NCBI RefSeq assembly: GCF_910592395.1
Contig: NC_088323.1
Location: 5,146,001-5,210,000 of the forward strand
DNA: 64,000 nt
Direction: 5' to 3'
From: Lineus longissimus
Lineage: Eukaryota > Nemertea > Pilidiophora > Heteronemertea > Lineidae
In this document: in pieces, positions 23,601-32,945 of the stretch
Layout: each line of letters begins with the position of its first letter
Numbering within the stretch: the first letter of the stretch is position 1
Notes under the pieces: model-generated
Told to the model about the DNA's origin: nothing
The model's input: only the letters and a program-made list of their open reading frames with translations
The model's database searches: none
Program-made: the position numbers and the translations under genes

Positions 23601-24133
23601 TTCGACTAAATAAATAATTCTTTCCACTTTCAGGAATTGAGAATCTCATCTTCAATGTCCCAGACGACCCCATCGCCAACGAAGCCGCATCCGGCTTCCA
23701 GTTGGTCGTTGGTACCGTCCTGCCCTTCACCATCATCATCACGTGCAACATCGTCATCATCATGGCGGTCAGGGACGCCGCAAGGTCACGCGCCATCTTG
23801 AGTCTTGCGCAACAGGGAGAAGCAGAAAAGGAAAAGAAAACAGCCCATTTAACGAAAATGCTGATATTTGTTAGCATGGCATATTTAGCAACCTCCATCC
23901 CTTATCGGTTATTTTTCATCGTTCTACTTATCCCGCAGGTATCTGCCAATTTTGTCTTGACAGAAACATGCGATTTCCTTCTTTTCAACGTACTGATAGC
24001 CGGATTGTTTATTCTTTGGCTTTTTAATTTTTCGCTGAATTTTTACATGTATTGCCTCGGAGGTGGAAGAAAGTATATACGAGATGTCAAAGAGTTGTTT
24101 CAAAAATTTATTGGTGTCCTTAAACGAACGTAA
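20657..24133 (+). CDS. Rhodopsin-like (class A) GPCR, neuropeptide-receptor-like orphan
   Basis: Seen: exons 20657-20970, 23166-23386 and 23634-24133, joined with matching phases (2, then 1), giving 344 residues. Seven hydrophobic segments: TM1 with GVPGNLLIILVAS, TM2 SVYMQAMAVMD, TM3 ending AMSIDRALAI (DRA in place of DRY), TM4 VVLIGSVLLIAANLNLF, TM5 LVVGTVLPFTIIITCN, TM6 with LATSIPYR (the usual CWxP cysteine and tryptophan are absent), and TM7 ending NFSLNFYMYCLGG in the NPxxY position. Two N-terminal Asn-X-Ser/Thr sites are present. No cysteine is found at the top of TM3 or in the second extracellular loop, so the canonical disulfide seems missing. The start is the first ATG with a plausible N-terminus. 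Intron 1 is 2.2 kb and carries several transposons. Ligand unknown. Confidence 0.9.
21000..21130. mobile_element. Foldback MITE with TAGGGAGTTTTCGCAA ends, in GPCR intron 1
   Basis: Seen: the left arm TAGGGAGTTTTCGCAAATCC and its continuation are mirrored by the right arm ending in AAAACTCCCTA. The arms are about 55 bp with a short central loop (TTCGTTATCAGGAG). The ends are TA...TA, as expected for a TA target duplication of Tc1/mariner-type elements. No coding capacity. A solo arm lies at 17341, and an element with the same ends but different arm interior lies at 30252-30373. Confidence 0.85.
21160..23045 (+). mobile_element. Internally deleted non-LTR retrotransposon (LINE) in GPCR intron 1
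   Basis: Seen: a leader with tandem units around CAGCCTTGGCCGGCAAGG (21360-21600), then a frame from about 21865 with APE-type endonuclease motifs (IMQWNAEGV, CIQETHL, VGDFNSHSPSWG). After a frame change near 22370 come SDHKPIILT, then KANWSLFN running directly into RLRTGHCKLH, CECGLGD and PRHILQDCP. The C-terminus (KLWGTAEDLQQTTDF) resumes at about 22928 beyond a nested MITE. All reverse transcriptase and RNase H sequence is missing between about 22590 and 22620, so the copy is non-autonomous. The 3' end is GAA-rich. It has the same strand as its host gene and is removed with the intron. Confidence 0.88.
22804..22927. mobile_element. MITE nested inside the LINE
   Basis: Seen: TGGGTGATATAAATAAAGAG at the left is mirrored by CTTTATTCATATCACCCA at the right. 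The terminal repeats are about 35 bp and reach the word AAATGCTTTT and its complement. The insertion interrupts the LINE frame between SHW and the KLWGT segment, so it postdates the LINE insertion. Related single ends lie at 34463-34503 and 60863-60903. Confidence 0.85.
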
Positions 24134-24263
24134 GGAAGGACGGGATGGCTCAAACCTTGACCAGACTGCGGGAAGGAAGTTTTGATGTTTCGTAGGAAGG
24201 AGGAATTTGTATCATTATTTGTTTTGTTTTGCTGTAAAAGGCCGGTGGCCTATGTGTCAGTTA

Positions 24264-24269
24264 AATAAA
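24264..24269 (+). promoter_or_regulatory. Candidate polyadenylation signal AATAAA for the GPCR gene
   Basis: AATAAA in the context GTTAAATAAATTTG, 130 bases after the GPCR stop codon and before the EF-hand gene 230 bases further on. A T-rich stretch follows. Confidence 0.6.
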
Positions 24270-24499
24270 TTTGAAGTTTGAATTTTTTGAATAATTTAGT
24301 CGATCGTAAAAACTAGTTTGTCACCAGGGGCCGACACCCCCGGGACAACACCTCAAGAATTCACTGCATATACAGGCATACTAAAGACGCTCCGCATGAC
24401 CTCATCTCTGGCGGCACCTGGGCACATTTCGGCAGACAACGCGAAGAAAACCAGACGATATTCAAATTGTGTTAAGGATCTTTTATCGAAAACGACAAG

Positions 24500-25654
24500 A
24501 TGGCTTCTCAAGTGGCTGATGAAGTTGCTCAGGTTATGGCTAATTGCGGTTCGAACGCGGAATACGTTAAGGAACTGTGTTTCCAGTGTTCGGGGGCGTT
24601 TAATCTGGCGGACACTGATGGAAGTGGGTACTTGTCAAGGCAAGAACTCACCGCGCTCCTCGCCAGGGTGAATTCTCCATTGGAGCCAGAGGTAAATCAT
24701 ATATGTGAAGTGTGATTCACTCGCCTTGAAACTGGTGCAAGAATCCCCTGTTCTAATCACTCGCCCTGGAACTGGTGCGAGAATCCCCGCCTGTTCTTAT
24801 CACTCGCCTTGGAACTAATGGTGCGAGAATCCCCTGTTCTTATCACTCGCCCTGGAACTGGTGCGAGAATCCCCGCCTGTTCTTATCACTCGCCCTGGAA
24901 CTGATGGTGCGAGAGCCCTCTGTTCCTACCACTCGCCTCGGAACTGGCAAGAATGGTCGTACCTATGGTCAACCCATAAAGTGTCCCTGCATCTTGATTG
25001 TGACTTTGTCCTGAAAAGACCCAACTCGGCTGACAGTGACAAAGCGGCCCGTTACTGTATAAGCATGATTATGATTGCATCCATCACATGTATAACCACA
25101 ACTTACTATCTTGATATACATAGAATGCGTTTGCAATTAACCAGGCAATAAAAACAACGTCCGATTCTATTTCAGAAAACTTTCAAATTCTGTGACCTCG
25201 ATCGAAACAACCAAGTCACCAAACTGGAATTTATCAAGGCTATTGTCTGGTAAGTGTTGTTAAGATGGACCATAGGCATCACCATTTTGGCTAGAACTTG
25301 AAATCCTAAAGCAGTTAGAACTAACTCTTTCGAAACGAAGTCTAGACCAACAACAAGAGTTTATGCTTAGCATTTTGTTAAGCCTATACTGTTTTCAGAC
25401 TTGTCACTGTAAAGATTTAATTTCTTTGTTTCAGCATATGCATGGAAGACGACATCAGGCGAGTTTTCAAAGACTTTGACGAGGACGGCTCTGGGCAGAT
25501 CGACCGCGACGAACTGGGGAAATTGGCATCAAGTTGCAAGGAGAAGGGCATCGACCAGGGGAGACTCCAACGCGTCCTGGCGAAGTATGACGATGACTGC
25601 TCGGGCAGCATCAGCTTCGAGGAGTTTAGGGACCATTTTTTCGCGTGTCACTAG
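24500..25654 (+). CDS. Four-EF-hand calcium-binding protein, calmodulin-like
   Basis: Seen: exons 24500-24691, 25176-25249 and 25435-25654 (stop TAG), GT-AG, phases 0 and 2, 161 residues. Four 12-residue EF loops are readable: residues 38-49 (DTDGSGYLSRQE), 71-82 (DLDRNNQVTKLE, Asn in place of the central Gly), 104-115 (DEDGSGQIDRDE) and 141-152 (DDDCSGSISFEE). All have Asp at position 1 and Glu at 12, so all could bind calcium, loop 2 perhaps more weakly. Size and spacing fit the calmodulin/troponin C superfamily, but the protein is cysteine-rich (several CxC-like positions) and not calmodulin itself. The start ATG is preceded by AAG (good context). It lies 230 bp downstream of the GPCR signal on the same strand. 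Target protein unknown. Confidence 0.92.
24716..24950. repeat. About 43-bp tandem repeat in EF-hand intron 1
   Basis: Seen: about five to six copies of a unit CACTCGCCCTGGAACTGGTG followed by CGAGAATCCCCGCCTGTTCTTAT, with small length variants (an extra ATG between CTG and GTG). Two frames are open over it, but it lies wholly inside the intron between 24691 and 25176 and has no coding evidence. Confidence 0.88.
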
Positions 25655-27090
25655 AACTACGGTAGTCTTATTGGCTATGCACTCTTGGAAATGAAGGTTT
25701 CTCAGCTTTTGAAAAACCGTTAATGGTGTTTCGGTCGACACAGTTATGCACCCATGCAGGAGAGGTTTTCCAGCGAAGGGGATTTTTACACTCTCAAAAG
25801 GCATTTGGGGTTTTTCACTTTACCAAAAACCTCTATACAGGGTGCATGCATATTTGTGTTTGGCGAAAATCCTATCACGGTTTTTCAGAACCTTTATTTC
25901 TAAGAGTGTGCTGGTACAGCTAAAGCCAGCGAAGGTTAGTCCGTGTTGGCATTGTCTCAGACATCGTAGTATAGCTCCTATTGAAAATAATATCAGAATT
26001 TTGAATATCAATATATTGAATTTTGTATATCAGAGGGCCTTATCACGCTGCGGCTCGAGAGAGGAACTGATTCAATTTTTCAGTAACCGGACTAGAAGTC
26101 TGAGTTCAGAATACGTTCGGATCCAATGCCGTTTAGATGACTGGATCATTTAACCACTTGCCTTGCTTATTCTTGGCTGTCTTTTCTATTTGAGATCATA
26201 TATCATACTTGATGTCACCACCTTATTGTCCATCGACATTGAACATTTTGAATAACACCAAACGCCCATGGGCATGACATTCAAATTGTATTTTTAGAAC
26301 CGGTCTTGGATCTCCGTGAGACGGGAGCATATTGAAATACTAACAACTATGTGGATGGAACGATATAACATGCATATCTTTTCAATAAAATTCATAGTTA
26401 GCCAGGAATACACCTGTTTATTTTTTTATACATGTGTGTTGTTGTCGTATGATGCATCTGTATTGAAAAACAGTCTGACCTAGTTATTATGATGCTTTCT
26501 ATGAGGTTGCAAGTTGGCAAAGAATATTCTTTATGAACTTTAGGTTCGAGAACATAGCGTAGTCTGGGATTCTATCATTCGACAATGTCTGCGACAGTCC
26601 TAAATAACAGCGCCTCCCTTTTTTTCATTCGATTCACTGATTTAAACAAACGAAAATGTCGGTCATCAATGTTAAGGCATTGATTCGCGTTACATGCATT
26701 TAGTACATGGTTAGAAAAGAAATACCCAAGCATTGAGTTTTTCTCAAAAGCTTTCTTTAAATATTTCATGAACGAGCAGATGAGCAAGGGCCCGTCAGTG
26801 ATGGACGCAACAACATGGTCACCAACGTGATAGAATGACTTTAATACTAGGTGTTAAAATAAACATGAGATATTTTTAAAAATCTAATCGCATCAAACGT
26901 GCGTATCCATTTTATGTGATATCAGAGTGCATTATTCTTTATGGCATACATGTATGAGTTTTCGACTTATCAACAAATGTCAGTTTTTAACCTTGCGCTG
27001 CTATTGAGGATATTTTTAAACAGATGACTCAAGGACTGATCCGAGTTCCTCGGATGAGTTGGCTGCAGTATCAATTGCGTATCAATCAAG
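25655..27090. other. Convergent spacer between EF-hand and nicotinic-like genes
   Basis: The EF-hand gene ends from the left and the receptor gene ends from the right. No exon seen. An AATAAA on the plus strand at 26384-26389 could serve the EF-hand gene, but it is 730 bases after the stop. The rest is A/T-rich. Confidence 0.45.
26384..26389 (+). promoter_or_regulatory. Possible polyadenylation signal for the EF-hand gene
   Basis: AATAAA in CTTTTCAATAAAATTC, the first on the plus strand after the EF-hand stop codon. It would imply a 3' UTR of about 730 bases. Position-based inference only. Confidence 0.35.
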
Positions 27091-30000
27091 TCACGCATAC
27101 ATGCTAGGCAGTATCACCAAAAGTACCAATGATGTCGTAACAAGAATAACGAGATAACTCCACATGAAAAAGCGATCTAGGATTTCGGCTGCCAGAATCC
27201 AACAGTCGGCACCATCCACAACGTTCGCCAGGCGGCAATGCAAGTCTGATGGGGTTCTTAGGTCACGTGATTCCCTGTGGAGGTCACCGGAACTTGCCGA
27301 CATGCCGCTACCTCGGCCCTTATTCGTTGGTAAGTTATAAGCCGAACCGAAGGAACTTTCACGTACTTGTCCTGAGATGTCATGGTCCTTTATGTTACTT
27401 GGACTCCAGGGAAGAGTGCTATCAACAATTTGACCTTTTCTCTTTTCAAATCCATGATTATTTGCTTCCGAGCTTTGGAATCCAATCGTTTCGCCCTCTG
27501 GCGCCATAGTCGGCGATGGGTGTACTTTAGCGCTAGCCGTATCACTCCAAAGATTCCGCACGGCTTTGCGCTTGAACACGATGGTTCCAAGGAATTTGAA
27601 GATCAGATTCCGCAACCAACTGGGGACGGGTTTCTTCGGGTTGTGGTGGTGAACGTTAAGGACGATCATGGCGAGGAATACCGACGATGCCGACATTGCA
27701 ATCAATATGGTAAGATAAATAGCTGCAGTGAAAATAAACAATTATAAGAATTTCCTAAGTCTTAAAGGGCGGCTATAGGCAGGAGCCAGGTTGGTCAGAT
27801 TAAGACACACGAATGGTCTTGCTAACTACTTCCCAGTACATCGGCAATACAAGGAATATATTTAGCACCAAAACGAACCTCCGGTAAGGTCTTAATATCA
27901 AGCTTGTCTGGGTTTGATATCGAGAGCGTGGGTAAATGGGCCCAATTACAATACAGGTCAGCACTGCCATCTCAAAATGCGGCGTCACGAGCAAAAACTG
28001 GAAAGAAAATCAGTGTGTTGATTCAAATCAATATACGGGATACGAGCCGCCGGAAATTGATAATAGATTTGCTGGCATTCTGGGCTGGTGAAACTGAGGG
28101 TCGAAAGGGTTGTAAGGCTCTCTTGACCAGTTACTTCCGCCCCTCACTTTCGCCAGCCCACGAAGGATTCTTGCGCACCTAATGTCCGTTTCCGGCGGCC
28201 GGCAAGCTTTATAATAATTTGAACCACCACACTGTCAAACGTATCTTACACAATAGTGGCGTAGTTTCCGAGGATTTGGGCAGCGACTCTGCAATAATCA
28301 GTTGGTAGACAGTGAAAGCCAGCAAAAGGGTCACACTGAATGAGATTTTCTCACCGGCTTCTGATGGGATGTAGAAAGTAATAGACGTCAGCAGCGAAAT
28401 GAAAACGCACGGCAGGATAAGGTGGGTGGTGTAATACCCCGAACGCCTTTTCAACTTCAGCTCCGCCGTGAAAACGGAATACACATCGACGCCCGTGAAT
28501 TGCAACTCCTTGATGAAGTTCAAGTCGCCAAGAGTGACGCCGGAGCTAACAACCTCCCATTCCGATGACTCCTGGTAATAATCGAACGATAGGGTGTTGG
28601 TGATGTTCGCCAGCCTCATGTGGGTTGATGGCAACGTGGTGGAGACGAGCCGGATGGTGCACGTTTGGGTGTCGAATGGGAAATACGTCATGTCCAGTGG
28701 GCAGGATATTGTGAAGACGCGCTGGGCCTGCCACATGACCAGGTAACTCGGCCCGATGATCTGGACACGATTCTTGCGGTTTTCCGACAGGTCGAAAAGG
28801 TCTCCGTCCACGCTGAAAGGAGTAGCAAGTCATCGTTGAGGTATATATATATCACAAGTAAAAGGCATAACTATCCGCGTGGCTTCACACCTGTCAAAGT
28901 TTTAACTAGGGGGTGGGCGGGACTATTTAGCCCACGGACTAGATCTTGCAAACATATTGTGTATCCACTTGAGGAGCTGCGAGAGTGAAAACTTCGCATA
29001 TTACCTGTTTTGGATGCCTATGTCCGGCTTCCAGATATATTCAAGGGGGAGCGTGGTCAATGCTATCCCAGCGTAGTTGTTTGGGTCCCAGCCTAAATGC
29101 GCATCATGCCATCCCTGTGGAGAAAGAGAGAGAACGGACAACATGGTCAAACATTTGCCGGAAAAAACAAACCAAATGTAAACCTGGCCGTTTTTGTTCA
29201 TGAAGTTGTCTACGACGGCTGTTAAAACCATCCTTATAGGAGATGTTATACTCCTGGGGGGGGGGGGGGGGACACTGCCACGTTCTGCCGATCGTGGGAC
29301 TGATTGAAAGATGTATCTACCAACACCACAACGAAAAGAGATTCATGCCTATACCAAAACGTAAAAGCCAATTCAAATTATTTGGCAATACAATGTGATG
29401 TGTGCTGCTAGAAAACTAATTGAGGTAGGGTTGGTACACTTTCTGTCCTCATATAGACACAAGACCTGCGAAAAGCCAGCCGATTGACATAACTGTTCAA
29501 ATATATCTGTAAATTCCATTTGCCTGTTCAACATCGGCAGTTAACAAGCTATGATTCTTGCGAATTTTTACTTAAAATTTTAAAAGTTTGCTCGGGCGAA
29601 ATCGAAGATATGTTTTACAGCTGAACACAAGGGGCGGATCTTTGGTTGTGGTCATGGTAGAAAACTATAATTAGTCAAAGTTCCTACACTAGGTGCAATA
29701 TAAATAATAGTCTTGCCGAAGAAAATAAGTTAGTATCCTAGAAACTTTAAACGTGTTCTATATTTACCATGCCGATGCTTCCCGCGAAACTGAGTATCTG
29801 GTCTTTGCCATCCTGTAGTGAGAAAAAGAAAGGTATTGAATCAGGGGCCGATTTATCTCCGACAAAGCCCCCTATTGTCAGAATTTGGTGCCAGATGAGA
29901 TGCTGCAGTAGTGCTTCCACATTCTGAGACTTTCTTTATTCTTGATGTATTCACCAACTAATACTCTGTGTATAAATTTTCGAAATAGTTTTGCTATTTA

Positions 30001-31108
30001 TTTGCTTGTTGCCGTTTGGTTGTACTGTTTGGTTAATTGCGTGACGGAGAGCAATGTAACCAGAATTAATAGGTCCTAAAATGGTAATTTCCGAATCAAA
30101 TATACTTTGTTACCCATTTCGGTTGCAGAACCTTTTAGTCCATGCCTGTCATAATTCAGGGCTCCTAAAATAAATAAAGGTGTTCACTCTTGATAGCACC
30201 TCTTACACAAGAACAGAACTGTGGAAACAGTTGAAAATTGAGCTGGGATATTAGTGAGGTTTCGCAACCACCCGTTTAGGCCCTACGACGACGTTTATCT
30301 ATTGTGTGAGTTTACCTGAACAATAGATAAACGTCGTCGAAGGGCCTAACCGGGCGGTTGCGAAACCTCACTATTACCCGGAAAAGCCGCCGAATAGCTC
30401 ACGAGGTCGAGACTATATGCGATGATTCGAACCATCGTCGCCTTCTCGCCTTGGCGTGTACTGCATCGACCCGATAACGACAACTACTGTTCAGAAATGG
30501 TTCTGAGAGTGAATAATTGCCAACGCCTTTTGACATGACCGTTAGTTAGGAAAGCCCTTGCGCATAGTATCCTTTTCTTGGAATTCTCAAATCCCAAGTC
30601 AGTCATAGTCTATCAACTGTTGTAAGGCGAGAGCTGTATTAACGAATGATTCGCTGTTCCAAGAAATAACGAAGAGTCTTTTTTTGATTCTTGGCTATAC
30701 TTACCAAATTTATGATTTGATAAATGGCAATGACTGGGTAGACTATTATGGGCAACATGGGGTTAACAACTGGAATCACATCTTTGTTGTAACCACTCAG
30801 AAGTGTCGTTGTCAGGTTGTCTGCCATTGTCGCCGGAGCTGGTCATACAAAAATGGAAGATGGAAAAGAATTGGGGTCATTTTGAAGCAAAGACATTTTG
30901 TTAATACATCGAGCGATCCGCTCAAAGGCCAGTAATAAGGACGGTGATGTGATGATAGAGTAGAACACACTGACAAACGTCTGTACATATGTATTACAAT
31001 GTACGTTGGTGGGTGGTCATTACTGCCTTACCAACCTGCTCTTGCAGTCAGGGCAGAAGCGCCACTCCATCCAAGCAGCAAATATATCCCAACCGCCCTC
31101 CAGAACAT
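27091..31108 (-). CDS. Nicotinic acetylcholine receptor-like Cys-loop subunit (non-alpha, divergent)
   Basis: Seen: minus-strand exons 31108-31036 (signal peptide MFWRAVGIYLLLGWSGASA), 30838-30705, 29812-29768 (45 bp, as in many nicotinic genes), 29114-29005, 28812-28250 and 27722-27091. All phases agree, giving 518 residues. Ectodomain: YNKDVIPVVNP, WKPDIGIQNS, and Cys-loop C158...C172 containing the FPFD motif. M1-M3: THLILPCVFISLLTSITFY, GEKISFSVTLLLAFTVYQ, IYLTILIAMSASSVFLAMIV. A cytoplasmic loop of about 130 residues and M4 ending in PSMYA follow. GEK at the inner end of M2 is typical of cation-selective channels. There are no vicinal cysteines in loop C, and the aromatic residues of loops A, B and D appear replaced, so it is not a canonical agonist-binding alpha subunit. 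Probably an accessory subunit of a pentamer. Confidence 0.93.
28080..28166. repeat. Short inverted repeat in receptor intron 5
   Basis: Seen: GGGCTGGTGAAACTGAGGG near 28082 is mirrored by CCCTCACTTTCGCCAGCCC near 28141. Arms of about 20-24 bp surround a loop of roughly 40 bp, within the intron between exons ending at 28250 and starting at 27722. It could be a small MITE relic. Confidence 0.6.
30252..30373. mobile_element. Foldback MITE with TAGTGAGGTTTCGCAA ends, in receptor intron 2
   Basis: Seen: the left arm TAGTGAGGTTTCGCAACCAC is mirrored by GGTTGCGAAACCTCACTA at the right. Arms of about 54 bp include ACGACGTTTATCTATTGT, with a 14-bp loop. TA is present at both ends. The terminal 16 bases follow the pattern TAGKGAGKTTTCGCAA shared with the element at 21000-21130, although the inner parts of the arms differ. 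It lies in the intron between exons 30838-30705 and 29812-29768, removed on splicing. Confidence 0.88.
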
Positions 31109-32945
31109 TTTTATAGGTGGTAATCCACGCCAACAGTCGTAAGGGTTTAATTCACTAGCTGGTAGATATAGTGTCACATGCTAACGCTCTAATTGTCTGT
31201 TGAACAACAACTGAATATCGGACGCGGGTCGCGAATGTTTTTCTGTCAATAATGGCGGCTTTGTTTAGTATGAAAACAATGACGCTATCGCTCTGGTAAT
31301 GTCAGCAAAGAGTACAATTTAGGTCGGTTGATTAGATAGACTGTTTTCATAGGTAATAAACCCCGTGAGAACTGGTGTTTCCTAACTTATAGCAGAGACA
31401 CTTAAATGCTTTCCTTCAATTTTTAGAGTCGATAATATCAATCTTACCCGTTTGAGGATTTTGAACATTTGTCTCACTTTAGAAATACCGAGAGATTCAA
31501 AACAACTTTTGTCACTAATTTGGTCGATCACTCCTTTGAATAATTCCAGCAGGGCTAAAGCAAAGTTAGCATTTAGGTAACTTGACGTTTTTCACTTAAA
31601 TTTCGCGCGTATCTCTGCTTGGCTTCGTTGTCCTGCGGTAACCGCGCATTAGATTGCTTTGAAAACAACCGAGGCCTGAGCTTCGAAAACACTGCCAGTC
31701 ATGCCGGTGTGTTCCCTCAAAGTCCCGTCTTCGCCAGTAATTAAACTCCAATTTTGATTCTATCTTTCAATAAATTTTTTTGTCATCCGAATGAATAACA
31801 CAAACGCGATGTTTTAATTAATAGCCATAGTAATTAATTATTTAACGGAATGCCCGACATGATCAGCAAAAGGGGATTTCCCCCATAATATGTGCAAGAG
31901 TGCATGAGTAGAAATAGCCCATTAAAATATGAAGCCTTGCGCTTCCTCGTAAAAAGCCAGGAATTCCAGCCCAAAGCTTGAGCTTAAGCCATGATGAAAA
32001 AAACAGGAAAACCCCCTCGGTGTAAAAATACATAGTTTGACGTCACAAGGCTAGCCAACCAATCAGGCCATTGTTTCGTCAAACAATCATTTTCGCAATT
32101 GGCACACTTCGTCCCTTTTGGGGACGAAGTATTGGTCTAGAATGCAGAGATGACACCTTATCATGACGTCATGTACGCTCAGCGCAAAACATCGCTCATC
32201 TTCACAGGCCACACTTTTTTTATTTGTCGGATTACGAATCTTTAGAGTCGAAACCCATGTGGGTGGGGCCGCGGGATTAAAAAACCTATGTGCGGCGGGA
32301 ATAAAAAAAATTCCATTAGACTCAAAATCTATGTGCTGGGGCGGGGGAAATAAAAATTAAAAACATGCTCATTTTTATCCATTTTAGTCTCAGATCATAA
32401 AAGGGACACAAAAAAATAAAAATTGGTTGAAATTAGTGTTCGGGAATTTTTATTTCTTCATTTCTCTCTATTTCATGGCCAAACCTAATATTAATAGTCT
32501 GCAGACGTAGACTGTACACGTAGACATATAAAAAACTTAATAAGATTTTATCTTAGAATCATAAAAGGTAAAGCGGAACAAATACATGTATAGCCGTCAG
32601 AGTGTAGAACGATGCTGACAATATACTGCACACAGACCTATAATTCGTCGATGATTTCACAAATTTTTCTGAAATTGAGACAACAGCGTCGTCTAGGTTC
32701 TACTACCCATATCTACTTAAACACCAATATCGTGATATTCAAAGCAGTTTTCATAATAAAATATAGGGCAATGCGTCCAATCCAGAGTCATTCAAACTAA
32801 ACAGAATCTTTAAGTTGAGTTCTCTCAAAATGAAAAATTTGCTGATTGGCCATCGACGAATTGTACAACGTTACTTTTCAGTGTTATAGGCACTTGATAT
32901 GGGCAGTGCATAGGAACCTACATGATATATATATTTGGTTGAAAG
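31109..32945. other. Spacer between methyltransferase B and the receptor gene
   Basis: The receptor promoter (minus strand) should lie at its left end. No TATA-like box was confidently identified. A dispersed A/T-rich MITE occupies 32207-32481. Plus-strand TTTATT near 32445 would be AATAAA for methyltransferase B read on the minus strand, but it lies within the MITE. No gene seen. Confidence 0.4.
32207..32481 (+). mobile_element. A/T-rich MITE, copy 1 (GGCCACACTTTTTT family)
   Basis: Seen: it starts GGCCACACTTTTTTT, then GGATTACGAA, CCATGTGGGTGGGGC, GGGAATAAAAAAA, CTCAAAATCTATGTG, TTTTAGTCTCAGAT, and ends near TCTCTCTATTTCATGGCC. The same words in the same order occur at 34507-34743. The right terminal repeat (AAAGTGTG) present in copy 2 is not evident here, so this copy is 3'-truncated or diverged. 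Confidence 0.75.

Noticed and set aside
25700..25920. Possible inverted repeat ACACTCT...AGAGTGT after the EF-hand gene
   Set aside because: Matching arms are about seven bases with a poor extension. Too short to call an element.
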